A stretch of 64,000 bases of DNA from Dactylosporangium sp040605635 (GTDB lineage Bacteria > Actinomycetota > Actinomycetes > Mycobacteriales > Micromonosporaceae), in contig NZ_JBEXDG010000018.1 in assembly GCF_040605635.1 (NCBI RefSeq), forward strand, positions 1 through 64,000, read 5' to 3'. Both the position numbers and the translations under genes were made by a program. The stretch's first letter is position 1. Each line of letters starts with the position of its first letter. The notes below the pieces were generated by a model. That model saw only the letters and a program-made list of their open reading frames with translations, was not told where the DNA came from and searched no databases. This document shows, piece after piece, positions 8,139-17,104 of the stretch.

Positions 8139-9085
8139 GCGACAGGCAGTGGCTGCTGCCGTTGCTGCCCACGTTCCCGATCGTCCTGCTGGTGCTGCGG
8201 CTGTGGTACCTGAGCCGGCAGAACGTCCAGACGATGCTGCTGTTCGTGCAGTACGTGAGCCCGCTGGGCCTGCTCAGCACGCTGGTCATCGCGCTGCTGT
8301 GGGTGTTCCCGGCGCTGCTGCTGCTGACCCGGGTCCTCGGCGCGCTGCTGGAGCTCAGTGACCCAGCCGCGGCGGCGACGTCGCGGCTGGCCGCGGCCGC
8401 CCGGCGGATCCCCGACTGGGTGGTCGTCGTCGCGCTGGTGATCGGCGCGCTCACCTGGCAGCTGCGGTTCCTGCCGCTGCTGGTCATGGTCGCGCTGTCG
8501 ATCCTGGGCCTGGTCGTGCGGCAGCGGGCCGGCGCCGCCGCGGGCCCCTCGGTGGCCGCGACCGGCGTGGTGCTGCCGTTCGCGGCGGCGGTCCTGCTGT
8601 ACGCGTTCCTCGGACCGGCGATCGTCACGGCACTGCGGGAGGGCGAGCCGGTCACGTTCGTCCTGCTGGCGCTGCCGCCGCTGGTGACGCCGCTGCTGAC
8701 GGGCCCGGTGCCGGCGTGGGCGGCCAGGCCGGTGACGCACTGGCCGGCGGTGGTCGCGGCGTTCGCGGCGCCGTTCCTCGTCGGCGTCGTGTTCCTGCGC
8801 GCCCCGATCCTGCCGACCGTCGCCGTCGACACCGACGACGGCCTGCTGGTCGGCTCGGTGATCACCGTCGACGACCGGATGACGACGCTGCTGGACGCCG
8901 GCGGCACCGTCCGGTTCGTGCTCAACGAGCAGATCCAGGCGAAGGTCCTCTGCGACACGTCGGAGCGGCCACCGGCCAGCAGGGTCGACGCGCACGGCTG
9001 GTCGGTCGAGCAGACCGCCCTGACGTGGATCGCGCCGACCCGCCGACCCACCCCGGTCGACCCCCGCTGCGAGGGCCGCCGCTAG
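8120..9085 (+). CDS. Hypothetical multi-pass membrane protein coupled to the binding protein
   Basis: A 321-residue protein I do not recognise. About seven hydrophobic segments span residues 12-230, followed by an extracytoplasmic tail of about 90 residues (TVAVDTDDGLLVGSVITVDD onward) with two Cys residues. GTG at 8120 or 8126 overlaps the 3' end of the binding-protein gene by 13-19 bases, which suggests translational coupling and a joint function. The 3' end overlaps the convergent crotonase gene by four bases. Confidence 0.7.
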   Translation: MAVGEVGDRQWLLPLLPTFPIVLLVLRLWYLSRQNVQTMLLFVQYVSPLGLLSTLVIALLWVFPALLLLTRVLGALLELSDPAAAATSRLAAAARRIPDWVVVVALVIGALTWQLRFLPLLVMVALSILGLVVRQRAGAAAGPSVAATGVVLPFAAAVLLYAFLGPAIVTALREGEPVTFVLLALPPLVTPLLTGPVPAWAARPVTHWPAVVAAFAAPFLVGVVFLRAPILPTVAVDTDDGLLVGSVITVDDRMTTLLDAGGTVRFVLNEQIQAKVLCDTSERPPASRVDAHGWSVEQTALTWIAPTRRPTPVDPRCEGRR

Positions 9086-9855
9086 GCGAAGTCCGGCTTG
9101 CGCTTCCCGACGAACGCCGCCATGCCCTCGGCCTTGTCCTCGGTGCCGAACAGCGCCGCGAAGAGCTCGCTCTCCAACGCCAGGCCGGAGGCCAGATCCA
9201 GGTCCAGGCCGCGGTCGACGGCGAGCTTCGCGGCGCGCAGCGCGAGTGCCGGGCCGTGGACGAAGGGCGCGACCATCGCCTTCGCCGTGGCGTACACCTC
9301 GGCGGCCGGGACGACCTTGTCGACCAGGCCGATGGCGAGCGCCTCCGGCGCCTTCACGAAGCGGCCGGTCATGATCAGATCCTTGGCGCGGGCGGGGCCG
9401 AGCAGCCGCGCCAGGCGCTGCGTGCCGCCGGCGCCGGGAATGACGCCGAGAGTGATCTCCGGCTGGCCCAGGGTCGCGTCCTCGGCGGCGACCCGCCAGT
9501 CGGCGGTCAGGGCGAGCTCGCAGCCACCGCCCAGCGCATACCCGTTGACGGCGGCCACGACCGGCTTCGGGATCCGCGCGACGGCGTCGAAGGCGGCGGT
9601 GAGCACGGGGCCCCTGGCGGCCATCTCGGAGTAGCCCATCCCGGCCATCTCCTTGATGTCGACGCCGGCCGCGAAGACCTTCTCTCCCCCGTACAGGATG
9701 ACGGCCCGCACCTCGGGGTCGCTCGTCGCGGCCGCGGCGGCCTCGCGCAGCTCCTCCTGGATCTGGATGTTCAGCGCGTTGACCGGCGGCCGCTCCAGCC
9801 GGATCGTGCCGATACCATCTTCGATCTCCAGCCGGACCAGCCTGCTGTCGCCCAC
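9082..9855 (-). CDS. Enoyl-CoA hydratase/isomerase (crotonase family)
   Basis: Predicted to hydrate 2-enoyl-CoA to 3-hydroxyacyl-CoA. The 257-residue length is typical. Both glutamates used for water addition are present: E113 in GGGCELA and E133 in GQPEITLGVIPGAGGTQ. The oxyanion-hole region AAGVDIKEM is also present, as is the acyl-CoA loop. It stands alone, divergent from the DUF6232 gene, with no other beta-oxidation gene nearby. The ETF genes 17 kb away could serve the same pathway, but that is only suggestive. Confidence 0.88.
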   Translation of the reverse strand: MGDSRLVRLEIEDGIGTIRLERPPVNALNIQIQEELREAAAAATSDPEVRAVILYGGEKVFAAGVDIKEMAGMGYSEMAARGPVLTAAFDAVARIPKPVVAAVNGYALGGGCELALTADWRVAAEDATLGQPEITLGVIPGAGGTQRLARLLGPARAKDLIMTGRFVKAPEALAIGLVDKVVPAAEVYATAKAMVAPFVHGPALALRAAKLAVDRGLDLDLASGLALESELFAALFGTEDKAEGMAAFVGKRKPDFA

Positions 9856-9917
9856 TGTGTCTCCTCAACGTCGTTGTCGTTGCCCGCAGCGTATTCCGGC
9901 GTACCGTCAGATGTGCC

Positions 9918-10388
9918 ATGGCGACCACCTTCTACCGCGACCACGAGGTGCACATCAGCTCCGACGGTGTGCGGGTCCATGCCGCGTGGTATCCGCTGGA
10001 GACGCTGACCTACATCTGGCACCAGCGATCGGGGCGGCTGGCGCAGGGGGCGTACATGCTGGCGACCAGGGGCGGCGCGGTCCTGCTGATCATCGGCCTG
10101 CTGATCGCCGCCGGGACGGCCGCGCGGCGCATCGACCTCAACGGGCCGGACTCCACGATGTACATCGCGGGCGGCATCCTCGGGATCATCGTCATCGGCG
10201 GGATCGTGGCGTTCAGCGTCGAGGGGCTGCTCGACCTGCTCGACCGGGCGCACGACCACGGCCGGGGCGTGCACGAGATCTGGGTCCGCACCCGGTCCGG
10301 CGAGTCGATGATCTACTCGACCACGGACTCGCCGAAATTCGGGCAGATCTATCGCGCCCTGCAGCGGGCAGTCGAGCGGTCCGCGTAG
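9918..10388 (+). CDS. DUF6232 family membrane protein
   Basis: The 156-residue protein fits DUF6232 (MATTFYRDHEVHISSDGV; YPLETLTYIWH). It has a PH-like N-terminal strand region, two membrane segments (about 52-70 and 82-103), then a cytoplasmic tail (WVRTRSGESMIYSTTD). It lies 17 bases before the first Hsp70-like gene on the same strand, but that gene has its own -10-like element. Function is unknown. Confidence 0.75.
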   Translation: MATTFYRDHEVHISSDGVRVHAAWYPLETLTYIWHQRSGRLAQGAYMLATRGGAVLLIIGLLIAAGTAARRIDLNGPDSTMYIAGGILGIIVIGGIVAFSVEGLLDLLDRAHDHGRGVHEIWVRTRSGESMIYSTTDSPKFGQIYRALQRAVERSA

Positions 10389-10392
10389 CCCT

Positions 10393-10405
10393 TAGGATTC
10401 CGGGC
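10393..10405 (+). promoter_or_regulatory. Candidate -10 of the first Hsp70-like gene
   Basis: TAGGAT (10393-10398) is seven bases from the ATG and there is no Shine-Dalgarno sequence, as expected for a leaderless message. Confidence 0.4.
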
Positions 10406-12376
10406 ATGGTGGCCCTGGGCGTGGACTTCGGCACGTCGCACACCGTCGCCGTGGCCCGCTGGCCCGACGGCCGGGCCCGCCCGCTGCTCTTCGACGGCAC
10501 GCCGCTGCTGCCCTCCGCGACGTTCTGGGAGGACGGCGAGCTCGTCGTCGGCCGCGACGCGCTGCACAGCGCCCGTCGTGCCCCGGCGAGCTTCGAGCCC
10601 AACCCGAAGCGCCGCATCGACGACGGTCACGTGCTTCTCGGCGAGCGCGAGGTGCCCGTCCACGACCTGCTCGTCGCCGTCTTCCAGCGGGTCCGCGCCG
10701 AGTTCACCCGCACGGCCGGCGGACCACCCGCGTCGGTCACCGTCACCCACCCCGCCAACTGGGCGTCCACCCGGCGCACGGCGTTGGCCGCCGCGGTCCG
10801 AGCGGCGGAGCTCCCAGCGGCGACGCTCGTCCCCGAGCCGGTCGCGGCGGCCACCTATTTCGTGCGGGTCCTGCGCCACATGGTGCCCGTCGGCTCGGCC
10901 GTGGTGGTCTACGACCTGGGCGCCGGCACCTTCGACGGCAGCGTCGTCGCCCGCACCGCGGAGGGCTTCGAGGTGCTCGCCGTCGACGGGCGTGACGACC
11001 TCGGCGGCCTCGACTTCGACGAGGTGGTCCTGGCGATGATCGGCCGCACCCTGCCGCCGGAGCGCTGGCGGCGGCTGATCACCCCCACGACGATCGAGGA
11101 GGCGCGGGCCGCCCGGACGCTGCGCGAGGAGGTCCGCGAGGCGAAGGAGCGGCTCTCCCGCACCTCGTCGGTCACGGTCCTGGTCCCGCTGCTGGACGTC
11201 GACGTGCAGCTCACCCGCGAGGAGTTCGACGCGGCGGCCCGCCCCCTCGTCGAGCGTTCCGTGCGGGTGCTGACCGAGACCGTCCGGCTGTCGCGGGTCA
11301 CGCCCGAGCGGGTCGCGGGGATCTTCCTGGTCGGCGGCGCAAGCCAGATCCCGCTGGTCGCCACCGAGCTGCACCGCGCGTTCGGCAGGCCGCCGGTGAC
11401 GATCGAGCAGCCGGAGATGGTGGTCGCCGAAGGCAGCGTCCTGGTCGGCGCACGGGTCGACCAGCCCACGGCCGCGCAGGCGCCACGGCGGCCGTCGTCG
11501 AGTGGCATGGCCGTCGCGCCGGCGTCGTCCGAGCCCGCCGCCGGTGGTGGTCCTCATGTACGACCAGGGCCCACCCCCGGGGCACCGGCGCCGCCCGTCG
11601 TGGCGGCCGGATCGCCGGTGGCCTCCGTCGTGGCGCCCGTCTCGCCGCTCTCCCCGGTGGCGCCGCCCGGGTCGCCGGTCTCGCCTGCGGTGTCGCCCGG
11701 GTCGCCGGTCGCGCCGCCGGTGTCGCCCGCCGCCGGGATGCCCGGTGCGCAGGCGCCTGTCTCGCCCGGTGCCGTGCCGTTCAGTCCGGTGCCGTTCAGC
11801 CCCGCGCCGCCCGTACACCGGATGCCGCCGCAACAGCGGTATCCACCGCCGCGGCCCGTCTACTACCAGCCGCCCCCGCCGCAGGTCGTCTACGTCCCGC
11901 AGTACGTCATGCCACCCGTGCCGCCGCCGCAGCGCAGGATCGCGCCCGGGGCGATCCGCTGGCCCGCGGGCTTCCTGACCCTGTACGGCGTACTGATGTA
12001 CGTCTCCACCGCCCTGGTCGTCCTGATTCTGGTCCTGTACCAGGCGTCCGAATCGGAGGCGCTGACCGGAGACGGCCTGCAGGTCTTCCTGTACTCCGGG
12101 CTGGGCTCGCTCGCGTTCGCGATCCTGTACACGCACGGCGCGCGGCGGCTGCGCCGGGGCAGCAACGGCCACCTGTGGTATCCGATGGCGCTGTGTGTCC
12201 TGCTCGCCGGGGGCGGTGCGTACACGGCCTCGGCGTCGGGGCAGCCGGCGTGGCTGGCGGTCACCGGCGCGTATCTGGGATCGGCGCTGCTGCTCCTGCT
12301 GCCCAGCGCGCGGGACTGGGTCCGCCCGCTGCGGCCGTCGCCCCCCGCGCCCGCGACCGGGAGCACCGAGGCGTAA
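10406..12376 (+). CDS. Hsp70-like ATPase with Pro/Ser-rich linker and four membrane helices
   Basis: Residues 1-350 form an Hsp70/actin-fold ATPase: phosphate-1 loop GVDFGTSHTVAV (5-16), phosphate-2 YDLGAGTFDG (169-178) and adenosine motif GIFLVGGASQIPL (305-317). The Hsp70 substrate-binding domain is missing. It is replaced by about 150 residues rich in Pro, Ser, Val and Gly (SPVAPPGSPVSP-like runs) and then by four hydrophobic segments (about 520-640). The protein should therefore be anchored with the ATPase in the cytoplasm. The next gene is a paralogue, pointing to a local duplication. The start at 10406 (656 residues) follows a -10-like TAGGAT by seven bases. A chaperone role is not certain. 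Confidence 0.8.
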   Translation: MVALGVDFGTSHTVAVARWPDGRARPLLFDGTPLLPSATFWEDGELVVGRDALHSARRAPASFEPNPKRRIDDGHVLLGEREVPVHDLLVAVFQRVRAEFTRTAGGPPASVTVTHPANWASTRRTALAAAVRAAELPAATLVPEPVAAATYFVRVLRHMVPVGSAVVVYDLGAGTFDGSVVARTAEGFEVLAVDGRDDLGGLDFDEVVLAMIGRTLPPERWRRLITPTTIEEARAARTLREEVREAKERLSRTSSVTVLVPLLDVDVQLTREEFDAAARPLVERSVRVLTETVRLSRVTPERVAGIFLVGGASQIPLVATELHRAFGRPPVTIEQPEMVVAEGSVLVGARVDQPTAAQAPRRPSSSGMAVAPASSEPAAGGGPHVRPGPTPGAPAPPVVAAGSPVASVVAPVSPLSPVAPPGSPVSPAVSPGSPVAPPVSPAAGMPGAQAPVSPGAVPFSPVPFSPAPPVHRMPPQQRYPPPRPVYYQPPPPQVVYVPQYVMPPVPPPQRRIAPGAIRWPAGFLTLYGVLMYVSTALVVLILVLYQASESEALTGDGLQVFLYSGLGSLAFAILYTHGARRLRRGSNGHLWYPMALCVLLAGGGAYTASASGQPAWLAVTGAYLGSALLLLLPSARDWVRPLRPSPPAPATGSTEA

Positions 12377-12396
12377 TTTTCGTCGCACCCGGCGCC

Positions 12397-12409
12397 TAGA
12401 CTTCGGGGC
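12397..12409 (+). promoter_or_regulatory. Candidate -10 of the second Hsp70-like gene
   Basis: TAGACT (12397-12402) is seven bases before the ATG, the same arrangement as in the first paralogue, again without a ribosome binding site. Confidence 0.4.
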
Positions 12410-14605
12410 ATGCCAACGCCAGGGATCCGGCTCGGTGTCGACTTCGGCACCTCCAACACCGTCGCCGTCGTGCGGTGGCCGGACGGCCGGTCGCGCGCGC
12501 TGCTGTTCGACGGCTCGCCGCTGCTGCCCTCCGCCGTCTATGCCGAGCCCGGTGGCACCGTCATCGTCGGCCGCGACGCGGTGCACAGCGCCAGGCTGGA
12601 GCCCGCCCGCTTCGAGCCCAACCCGAAGCGCCGCATCGACGACGGCACGGTGCTGCTCGGCGACCGGGAGATCCCCGTCAACGACCTCGTCGCCACCGTC
12701 CTGCGGCGGGTCCGCGACGAGTGGACCCGCACCGTCGGCGACGTCGCGTCCGAGGTGACGGTGACGTTCCCGGCCTCGTGGGGCGCGACCCGCCGGCTCG
12801 CCGTCTCCGACGCCGCCGCGGCCGCCGGCCTCGGCCAGGTGCGGCTGGTGCCCGAGCCGGTCGCTGCCGCCGCCTACTTCACCCAGGTGCTCGGCAAGGA
12901 CGTGCCCGTCGGCTCGGTCGTCGTCGTCCACGACTTCGGCGCCGGCACCTTCGACGCCAGCGTCGTCGCCCGCACCCAGGGCGGCTTCGAGGTCCTCGCG
13001 GTCGACGGCCGCGACGACATCGGCGGCATCGACGTCGACAACGCGATCGTGGCGCACATCGCCTCGATCTGCGAGCCGCAGGCCCCGCAGGAATGGCAGC
13101 GGCTGATGAGCCCGAAGACGGTCGAGGACCGGCGGGCCCGGCGGCTGCTCTTCGACGACGCGCGGGTGGCCAAGGAGCGGCTGTCCCGCCAGCCCGCGTC
13201 CGACCTGACCGTGCCGCTGCTCAACATCGACGTGCACCTCACCCGCGACGAGCTGGAGCGCCTCGCGCAGCCGCTGCTGGAGCAGACCGTCCGCGTCACG
13301 CAGGGCGTCATGCGCTGGGCCCAGCTGAGCGAGGGCAGCATCGCGGGCGTGTTCCTGGTCGGCGGGTCCAGCCGGATGCCGCTGGTCGGCACGCTGCTGC
13401 ACCGCGCGCTGGGCACGGCCCCGGTGGTGATCGAGCAGCCCGAGCTGGTGGTCGCCGAGGGCAGCATGCTGACCGGCTCGACCGAGATCCCGGCCACGGC
13501 GGCACCCGCCCCAGGCCCGGCGACGGGCGTGATCCCGCAGGTGCCGGGCTTCGACTGGCAGCCACCGGGCCCGACGTCGGGCGCCCCGGCCCAGTTCGGC
13601 GCGGCCGCGGCGTCCGGTGCGGGGCAGCCCGGCGCCGGCCAGTTCGGTGTGCCCCCGTCCGGCGGGCAGTTCGGCGGCGCGCCTGGCGGCGGCCAGTTCG
13701 GCGGGGCGCCGGCCGGTGGTGGACAGACGAGCGCTGGACAGTCCGGCGCGGGGCAGGGTGGCGGTTCGGGAGGTCAGAGCGCCGATGTGCCGCTGTGGCC
13801 CGAGGCCGGCACGTTCGCCGCGGAGTCCGCCGCGCCGATGTCGGGGGTGCCCATGTCGGCGCCGCCGGTGTCCTCGCCGCCCGGTGGTGGGGCCGGTGGA
13901 TATCCGGCATATCCGGCGTCGGCGCCGCCCGGCAACTACGCGGGTGGCCAGGCCACGGGCACGCAGGGCGGCTATGGCGTGCCTGCCTCCGGTCCGCCGG
14001 TCAACTACGGGCCGCCGGTGTCGGTCCCCCCCGCCGGTTATGGTCAGCCGGCGTCAGGGCCGCCCGCCACCACCAACCAGCCCGCGTCCGCGCCACCCGC
14101 GAGCTTCAATCACCCGGCCTCCGCGCCGCCGGCCAACTACAACCGGCCGTCGTCCGCGCCGCCGAACTACAACCAGCCCATGTCGGGGCCTCCGGCGCAC
14201 TACAACCAGCCCATGTCGGGGCCGCCTGCGGCGTACAACCAGCCGATGTCCGGGCCGCCGGTGTCCGCGCCGCCCAACAGGGCGGCGGGGCAGATCTTCG
14301 TCTCGGGGGGCAGGCCGCCGGCCGAGCCCGCGACCCGCTACGACGAATACGGCAGCCCGGTCCGCCAGAGCCCGCCCCCGCAGCGGCCCGGGAATCAGGA
14401 GCCGCGGCGGCCCGCGCAGCGCGGTGACGAGCGGCGGCCGCGGCAGGCGCCGAGGCGGGGGCCGTTCGCCCGGGCGATGCTCACCCTGCTGGTGCTCGTG
14501 CTGCTGATCGCGACGCCGGTCGTGGCCGGGTATGTCTCCTTCTACCTGACCGCCGACCGCTGGCCGCCGCCCGCCGACAAGTGGTTCGTCTCCACGGAGC
14601 GGTAA
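12410..14605 (+). CDS. Hsp70-like ATPase with long repetitive linker and C-terminal membrane anchor
   Basis: A 731-residue paralogue of the upstream protein. The ATPase domain (1-365) has LGVDFGTSNTVAVVRWPDG, HDFGAGTFDASVV and GVFLVGGSSRMPLVG, and shares FEPNPKRRIDDG with its neighbour. Then come about 320 low-complexity residues: first Gly/Gln/Ala-rich (GQFGGAPGGGQFGG), then 11-13-residue repeats such as YNQPMSGPPAH. One membrane helix near the C-terminus (LLVLVLLIATPVVAGYVSF) leaves about 20 residues outside. No substrate-binding domain is present. Membrane tethering by a flexible arm suggests a scaffold or envelope-associated ATPase; the client is unknown. Confidence 0.8.
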   Translation: MPTPGIRLGVDFGTSNTVAVVRWPDGRSRALLFDGSPLLPSAVYAEPGGTVIVGRDAVHSARLEPARFEPNPKRRIDDGTVLLGDREIPVNDLVATVLRRVRDEWTRTVGDVASEVTVTFPASWGATRRLAVSDAAAAAGLGQVRLVPEPVAAAAYFTQVLGKDVPVGSVVVVHDFGAGTFDASVVARTQGGFEVLAVDGRDDIGGIDVDNAIVAHIASICEPQAPQEWQRLMSPKTVEDRRARRLLFDDARVAKERLSRQPASDLTVPLLNIDVHLTRDELERLAQPLLEQTVRVTQGVMRWAQLSEGSIAGVFLVGGSSRMPLVGTLLHRALGTAPVVIEQPELVVAEGSMLTGSTEIPATAAPAPGPATGVIPQVPGFDWQPPGPTSGAPAQFGAAAASGAGQPGAGQFGVPPSGGQFGGAPGGGQFGGAPAGGGQTSAGQSGAGQGGGSGGQSADVPLWPEAGTFAAESAAPMSGVPMSAPPVSSPPGGGAGGYPAYPASAPPGNYAGGQATGTQGGYGVPASGPPVNYGPPVSVPPAGYGQPASGPPATTNQPASAPPASFNHPASAPPANYNRPSSAPPNYNQPMSGPPAHYNQPMSGPPAAYNQPMSGPPVSAPPNRAAGQIFVSGGRPPAEPATRYDEYGSPVRQSPPPQRPGNQEPRRPAQRGDERRPRQAPRRGPFARAMLTLLVLVLLIATPVVAGYVSFYLTADRWPPPADKWFVSTER

Positions 14606-14608
14606 AAG

Positions 14609-14621
14609 TGAGTAACATTCG
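14609..14621 (+). promoter_or_regulatory. Shared 13-base element upstream of the TPP enzyme
   Basis: TGAGTAACATTCG occurs here and, identically, upstream of etfB at 26505-26517. It contains TAACAT, a possible -10 hexamer, 33 bases before the ATG. Confidence 0.4.
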
Positions 14622-14650
14622 CGTCGGTCAAGGCTGATCGAGGAGGGTGC

Positions 14651-16273
14651 ATGACGCAGATCGACGGGCACGGCGGGGACCTGGCCCTCGCGGCACTGCG
14701 GGGCTTCGGGGTCGAGGAGCTGTTCACGCTCTCCGGCGCCCACGTCTTCCCGCTGTACGACGCCGCCCACAAGACCGGCGTGCGGATCGTCGACGTGCGG
14801 CACGAGCAGTCCGCCGTCTTCGCCGCAGAGGCCGTCGCGAAGCTCCAGCGCCGCCCCGGCCTGGCCGTGCTGACCGCCGGGCCCGGCGTCACCAACGGTG
14901 TCTCGGGTCTGACCAGCGCCTCGTTCAACGGCGCGCCGGTGGTCGTGATCGGTGGGCGGGCGCCGCAGTTCCGCTGGGGCTCGGGCAGCCTGCAGGAGAT
15001 GGACCACCTGCCGATCGTCCGCGCGGTCACCAAGCACGCGGAGACCATCCTCGCCACCGATGAGGTGTATGCCCGCATGCAGGCCGCCGCGCTCGCCGCG
15101 CTGACGCCGCACCGTGGCCCGGTCTTCGTCGACCTGCCGCTGGAGGTGGTGTTCTCGCAGGCCGACGGGGTCGAGACGAGCCCCGCACCGGCGGTGGCAC
15201 CGGTCGAGGCGGACCCTGAGGAGGTCGCCCGGGCGGCCCAGCTGCTCGCCGCCGCGCAGCGGCCCGTGATCATCGCCGGCTCCGACGTGTGGGCCGGGCA
15301 CGCCACGGCCGCGCTGCGGGAGGCGGCCGAGGCGCTGCGCGTGCCCGTGTTCGCCAACGGCATGGGCCGTGGCACGCTGCCGCCGTCGCACGCGCTGGCG
15401 TTCTCCCGGGCGCGCAAGGCGGCGTTCGGCGGCGCGGACGTGATCGCCGTCATCGGCACCCCGCTCGACTTCCGGCTCGGCTTCGGCGACTTCGGCGGCG
15501 CGCAGGTCGTGCACGTCACCGACGCGCCGTCGCAGCGCGCCGGTCACGTCACCCCGGCGGCCGCTCCGTCCGGCGATCTGCGGGCGATCCTGGCGGCGTT
15601 CGCGTCGCACACCGGACTCGTCGCCGACCACGAGGAGTGGATCGAGGCGCTGCGGGCCGCGGAGGACGCCGGCCGGGCGCGCGATCAGCAGGCCCTGGAG
15701 GCCGACACCGACCCGATCAAGCCCAGCCGCGTCTACGGCGAGCTGCGCAAGGTCCTCGCCGAGGACGCGGTCACGATCGGCGACGGCGGCGACTTCGTCT
15801 CCTACGCCGGCAAATACCTCGAGCCGTCGCAGCCGGGCACGTGGCTGGACCCGGGACCGTACGGCTGCCTCGGCACCGGCATGGGCTATGCGATGGGCGC
15901 CCGGGTGACGTATCCGGACCGCCAGATCTGCGTCCTCATGGGCGACGGCGCGGCCGGCTTCTCGCTCATGGACGTCGAGTCCCTGGTCCGCCAGCAGCTG
16001 CCGGTCGTGATCGTGGTCGGCAACAACGGCATCTGGGGCCTGGAGAAGCACCCGATGCGCAACATCTACGGCTACGACGTCGCCGCCGACCTGCAGCCCG
16101 GCCTGCGCTACGACGACGTCGTCAAGGCCCTCGGCGGCGCCGGCGAGACGGTCGAGAAGCCGGGCGACCTGTCAGCCGCGTTCGAGCGGGCGTTCGCGTC
16201 GGGCGTGCCGTATCTGGTCAACGTGCTCACCGACCCGGAGGACGCCTACCCGCGCTCATCCAACCTCGCATAA
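14651..16273 (+). CDS. Acetolactate-synthase-like thiamine-diphosphate enzyme
   Basis: A 540-residue ThDP enzyme of the acetolactate synthase/oxalyl-CoA decarboxylase superfamily. The catalytic Glu is E52 (VRHEQSA). The C-terminal ThDP motif GDGAAGFSLMDVES...VGNNG is present. GPGVTNGVSG and APQFRWGSGSLQEMD resemble actinobacterial acetolactate-synthase-like (IlvX/IlvG-type) proteins. It lacks the IPGG loop of the true acetohydroxyacid synthase at 56465 (here LSGAHVF), and no regulatory subunit is nearby. The start follows GAGGAGG closely. Substrate unknown; it probably does not make acetolactate for valine synthesis. Confidence 0.8.
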   Translation: MTQIDGHGGDLALAALRGFGVEELFTLSGAHVFPLYDAAHKTGVRIVDVRHEQSAVFAAEAVAKLQRRPGLAVLTAGPGVTNGVSGLTSASFNGAPVVVIGGRAPQFRWGSGSLQEMDHLPIVRAVTKHAETILATDEVYARMQAAALAALTPHRGPVFVDLPLEVVFSQADGVETSPAPAVAPVEADPEEVARAAQLLAAAQRPVIIAGSDVWAGHATAALREAAEALRVPVFANGMGRGTLPPSHALAFSRARKAAFGGADVIAVIGTPLDFRLGFGDFGGAQVVHVTDAPSQRAGHVTPAAAPSGDLRAILAAFASHTGLVADHEEWIEALRAAEDAGRARDQQALEADTDPIKPSRVYGELRKVLAEDAVTIGDGGDFVSYAGKYLEPSQPGTWLDPGPYGCLGTGMGYAMGARVTYPDRQICVLMGDGAAGFSLMDVESLVRQQLPVVIVVGNNGIWGLEKHPMRNIYGYDVAADLQPGLRYDDVVKALGGAGETVEKPGDLSAAFERAFASGVPYLVNVLTDPEDAYPRSSNLA

Positions 16274-16719
16274 CTCCGCCCGCCACCCGGCGGCCCTGGC
16301 GCCCGCCACCCGACCGCCCGGTCGGCTGCTGCCGCCAGCGAGCGACTGCCCAGGCGGCCGCCGCCGAGCCGCCGCCGCACGGTCACTCGCCCACAACCGC
16401 TCCTGCAGGCCGGTCGCCGCGCCGCAGTCGCCGTGTTGCGAGGTCGGGCGGGCACAGATGCGAGGTTGCAGTGGCGCGGGGTCACGTCCGCCTCGGTGGT
16501 GTGCGGGTGGCACCACAACGGCCGTGCTGCGGCCCGTCGGTCTCGAGGTCGTCGTCGCTCTGCGTCTGTGGTGGGTGGTCAGTGCGCACCGGGGGCTCGG
16601 GTCTGGCTACGGCTGGTGGAGTCGTGGGTGGTGTGCGCTGGATGGTGGGTGTCTCGCCGGTGATGCGGGGCGGTGGGGACGTCAGTTCGGGTGCGTCGTG
16701 GCTTCGGTGGGGTTCTGGA

Positions 16720-16769
16720 TGATCCGGAAGAGTTTGTGCTGCTATGACGACATGAAGTCTTCCGGATCA
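16720..16769. repeat. Palindromic repeat copy C
   Basis: A 50-base element with 19-base arms (16720-16738 with 16751-16769, three mismatches) and a 12-base loop, ctgctatgacga. It is preceded by TTCTGGA and followed by GGGAAAGAGGC. The next 110 bases resemble the sequence after copy D, including GGTGGACCGGGGAGTACC. Confidence 0.85.
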
Positions 16770-17036
16770 CGGGAAAGAGGCCGTCGTCGATGGGTGGACC
16801 GGGGAGTACCACGGTTTGGACGGTGATCTTCGGCCTGGGCGGGCTCGACCGCATGACGGTTTCGGAGCGCGGTGGGGGCACTCGTACACCACCGACGCAG
16901 ACGGTAACCCCCGCGATGCCACGCGCACGCGTGTGAAGCTGCCGCGCGCTCCGCGCGCTGGCAGTGCGTCGCGGAGCGGCGCATTGGGGGTCCGGGGTGA
17001 GAATCCCCCGGCGGGACCCGCGCGGAGCGTGGGGCA

Positions 17037-17104
17037 GCGAGCCATCGCCGAAGGCGAAAGGCGGGAAACAGCGCGGCGAGCTGTCGCCGAAGGCGAGATG
17101 CGGG
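17037..17104. repeat. Pair of 29-base direct repeats, each with a hairpin
   Basis: GCGAG(CC/CT)(A/G)TCGCCGAAGGCGA... occurs at 17037-17065 and 17076-17104. Each copy contains the perfect hairpin TCGCC-GAA-GGCGA. They lie immediately past the 3' end of the HAD gene and could end its transcript. Confidence 0.65.

Noticed and set aside
10349..13402. Very long open frame on the minus strand opposite the two Hsp70-like genes
   Set aside because: It mirrors third-position GC bias of the plus-strand genes, has no family motif and spans two genes and their gap.
14651..16273. Second acetohydroxyacid synthase for valine synthesis
   Set aside because: It lacks the IPGG loop and a regulatory subunit, and true ilvB-ilvN lie at 56.5-58.8 kb.
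16458..16881. Short open frames in the gap after the ThDP enzyme
   Set aside because: They have no ribosome site or family similarity, and the similar peptides at copies C and D come from the repeated DNA itself.
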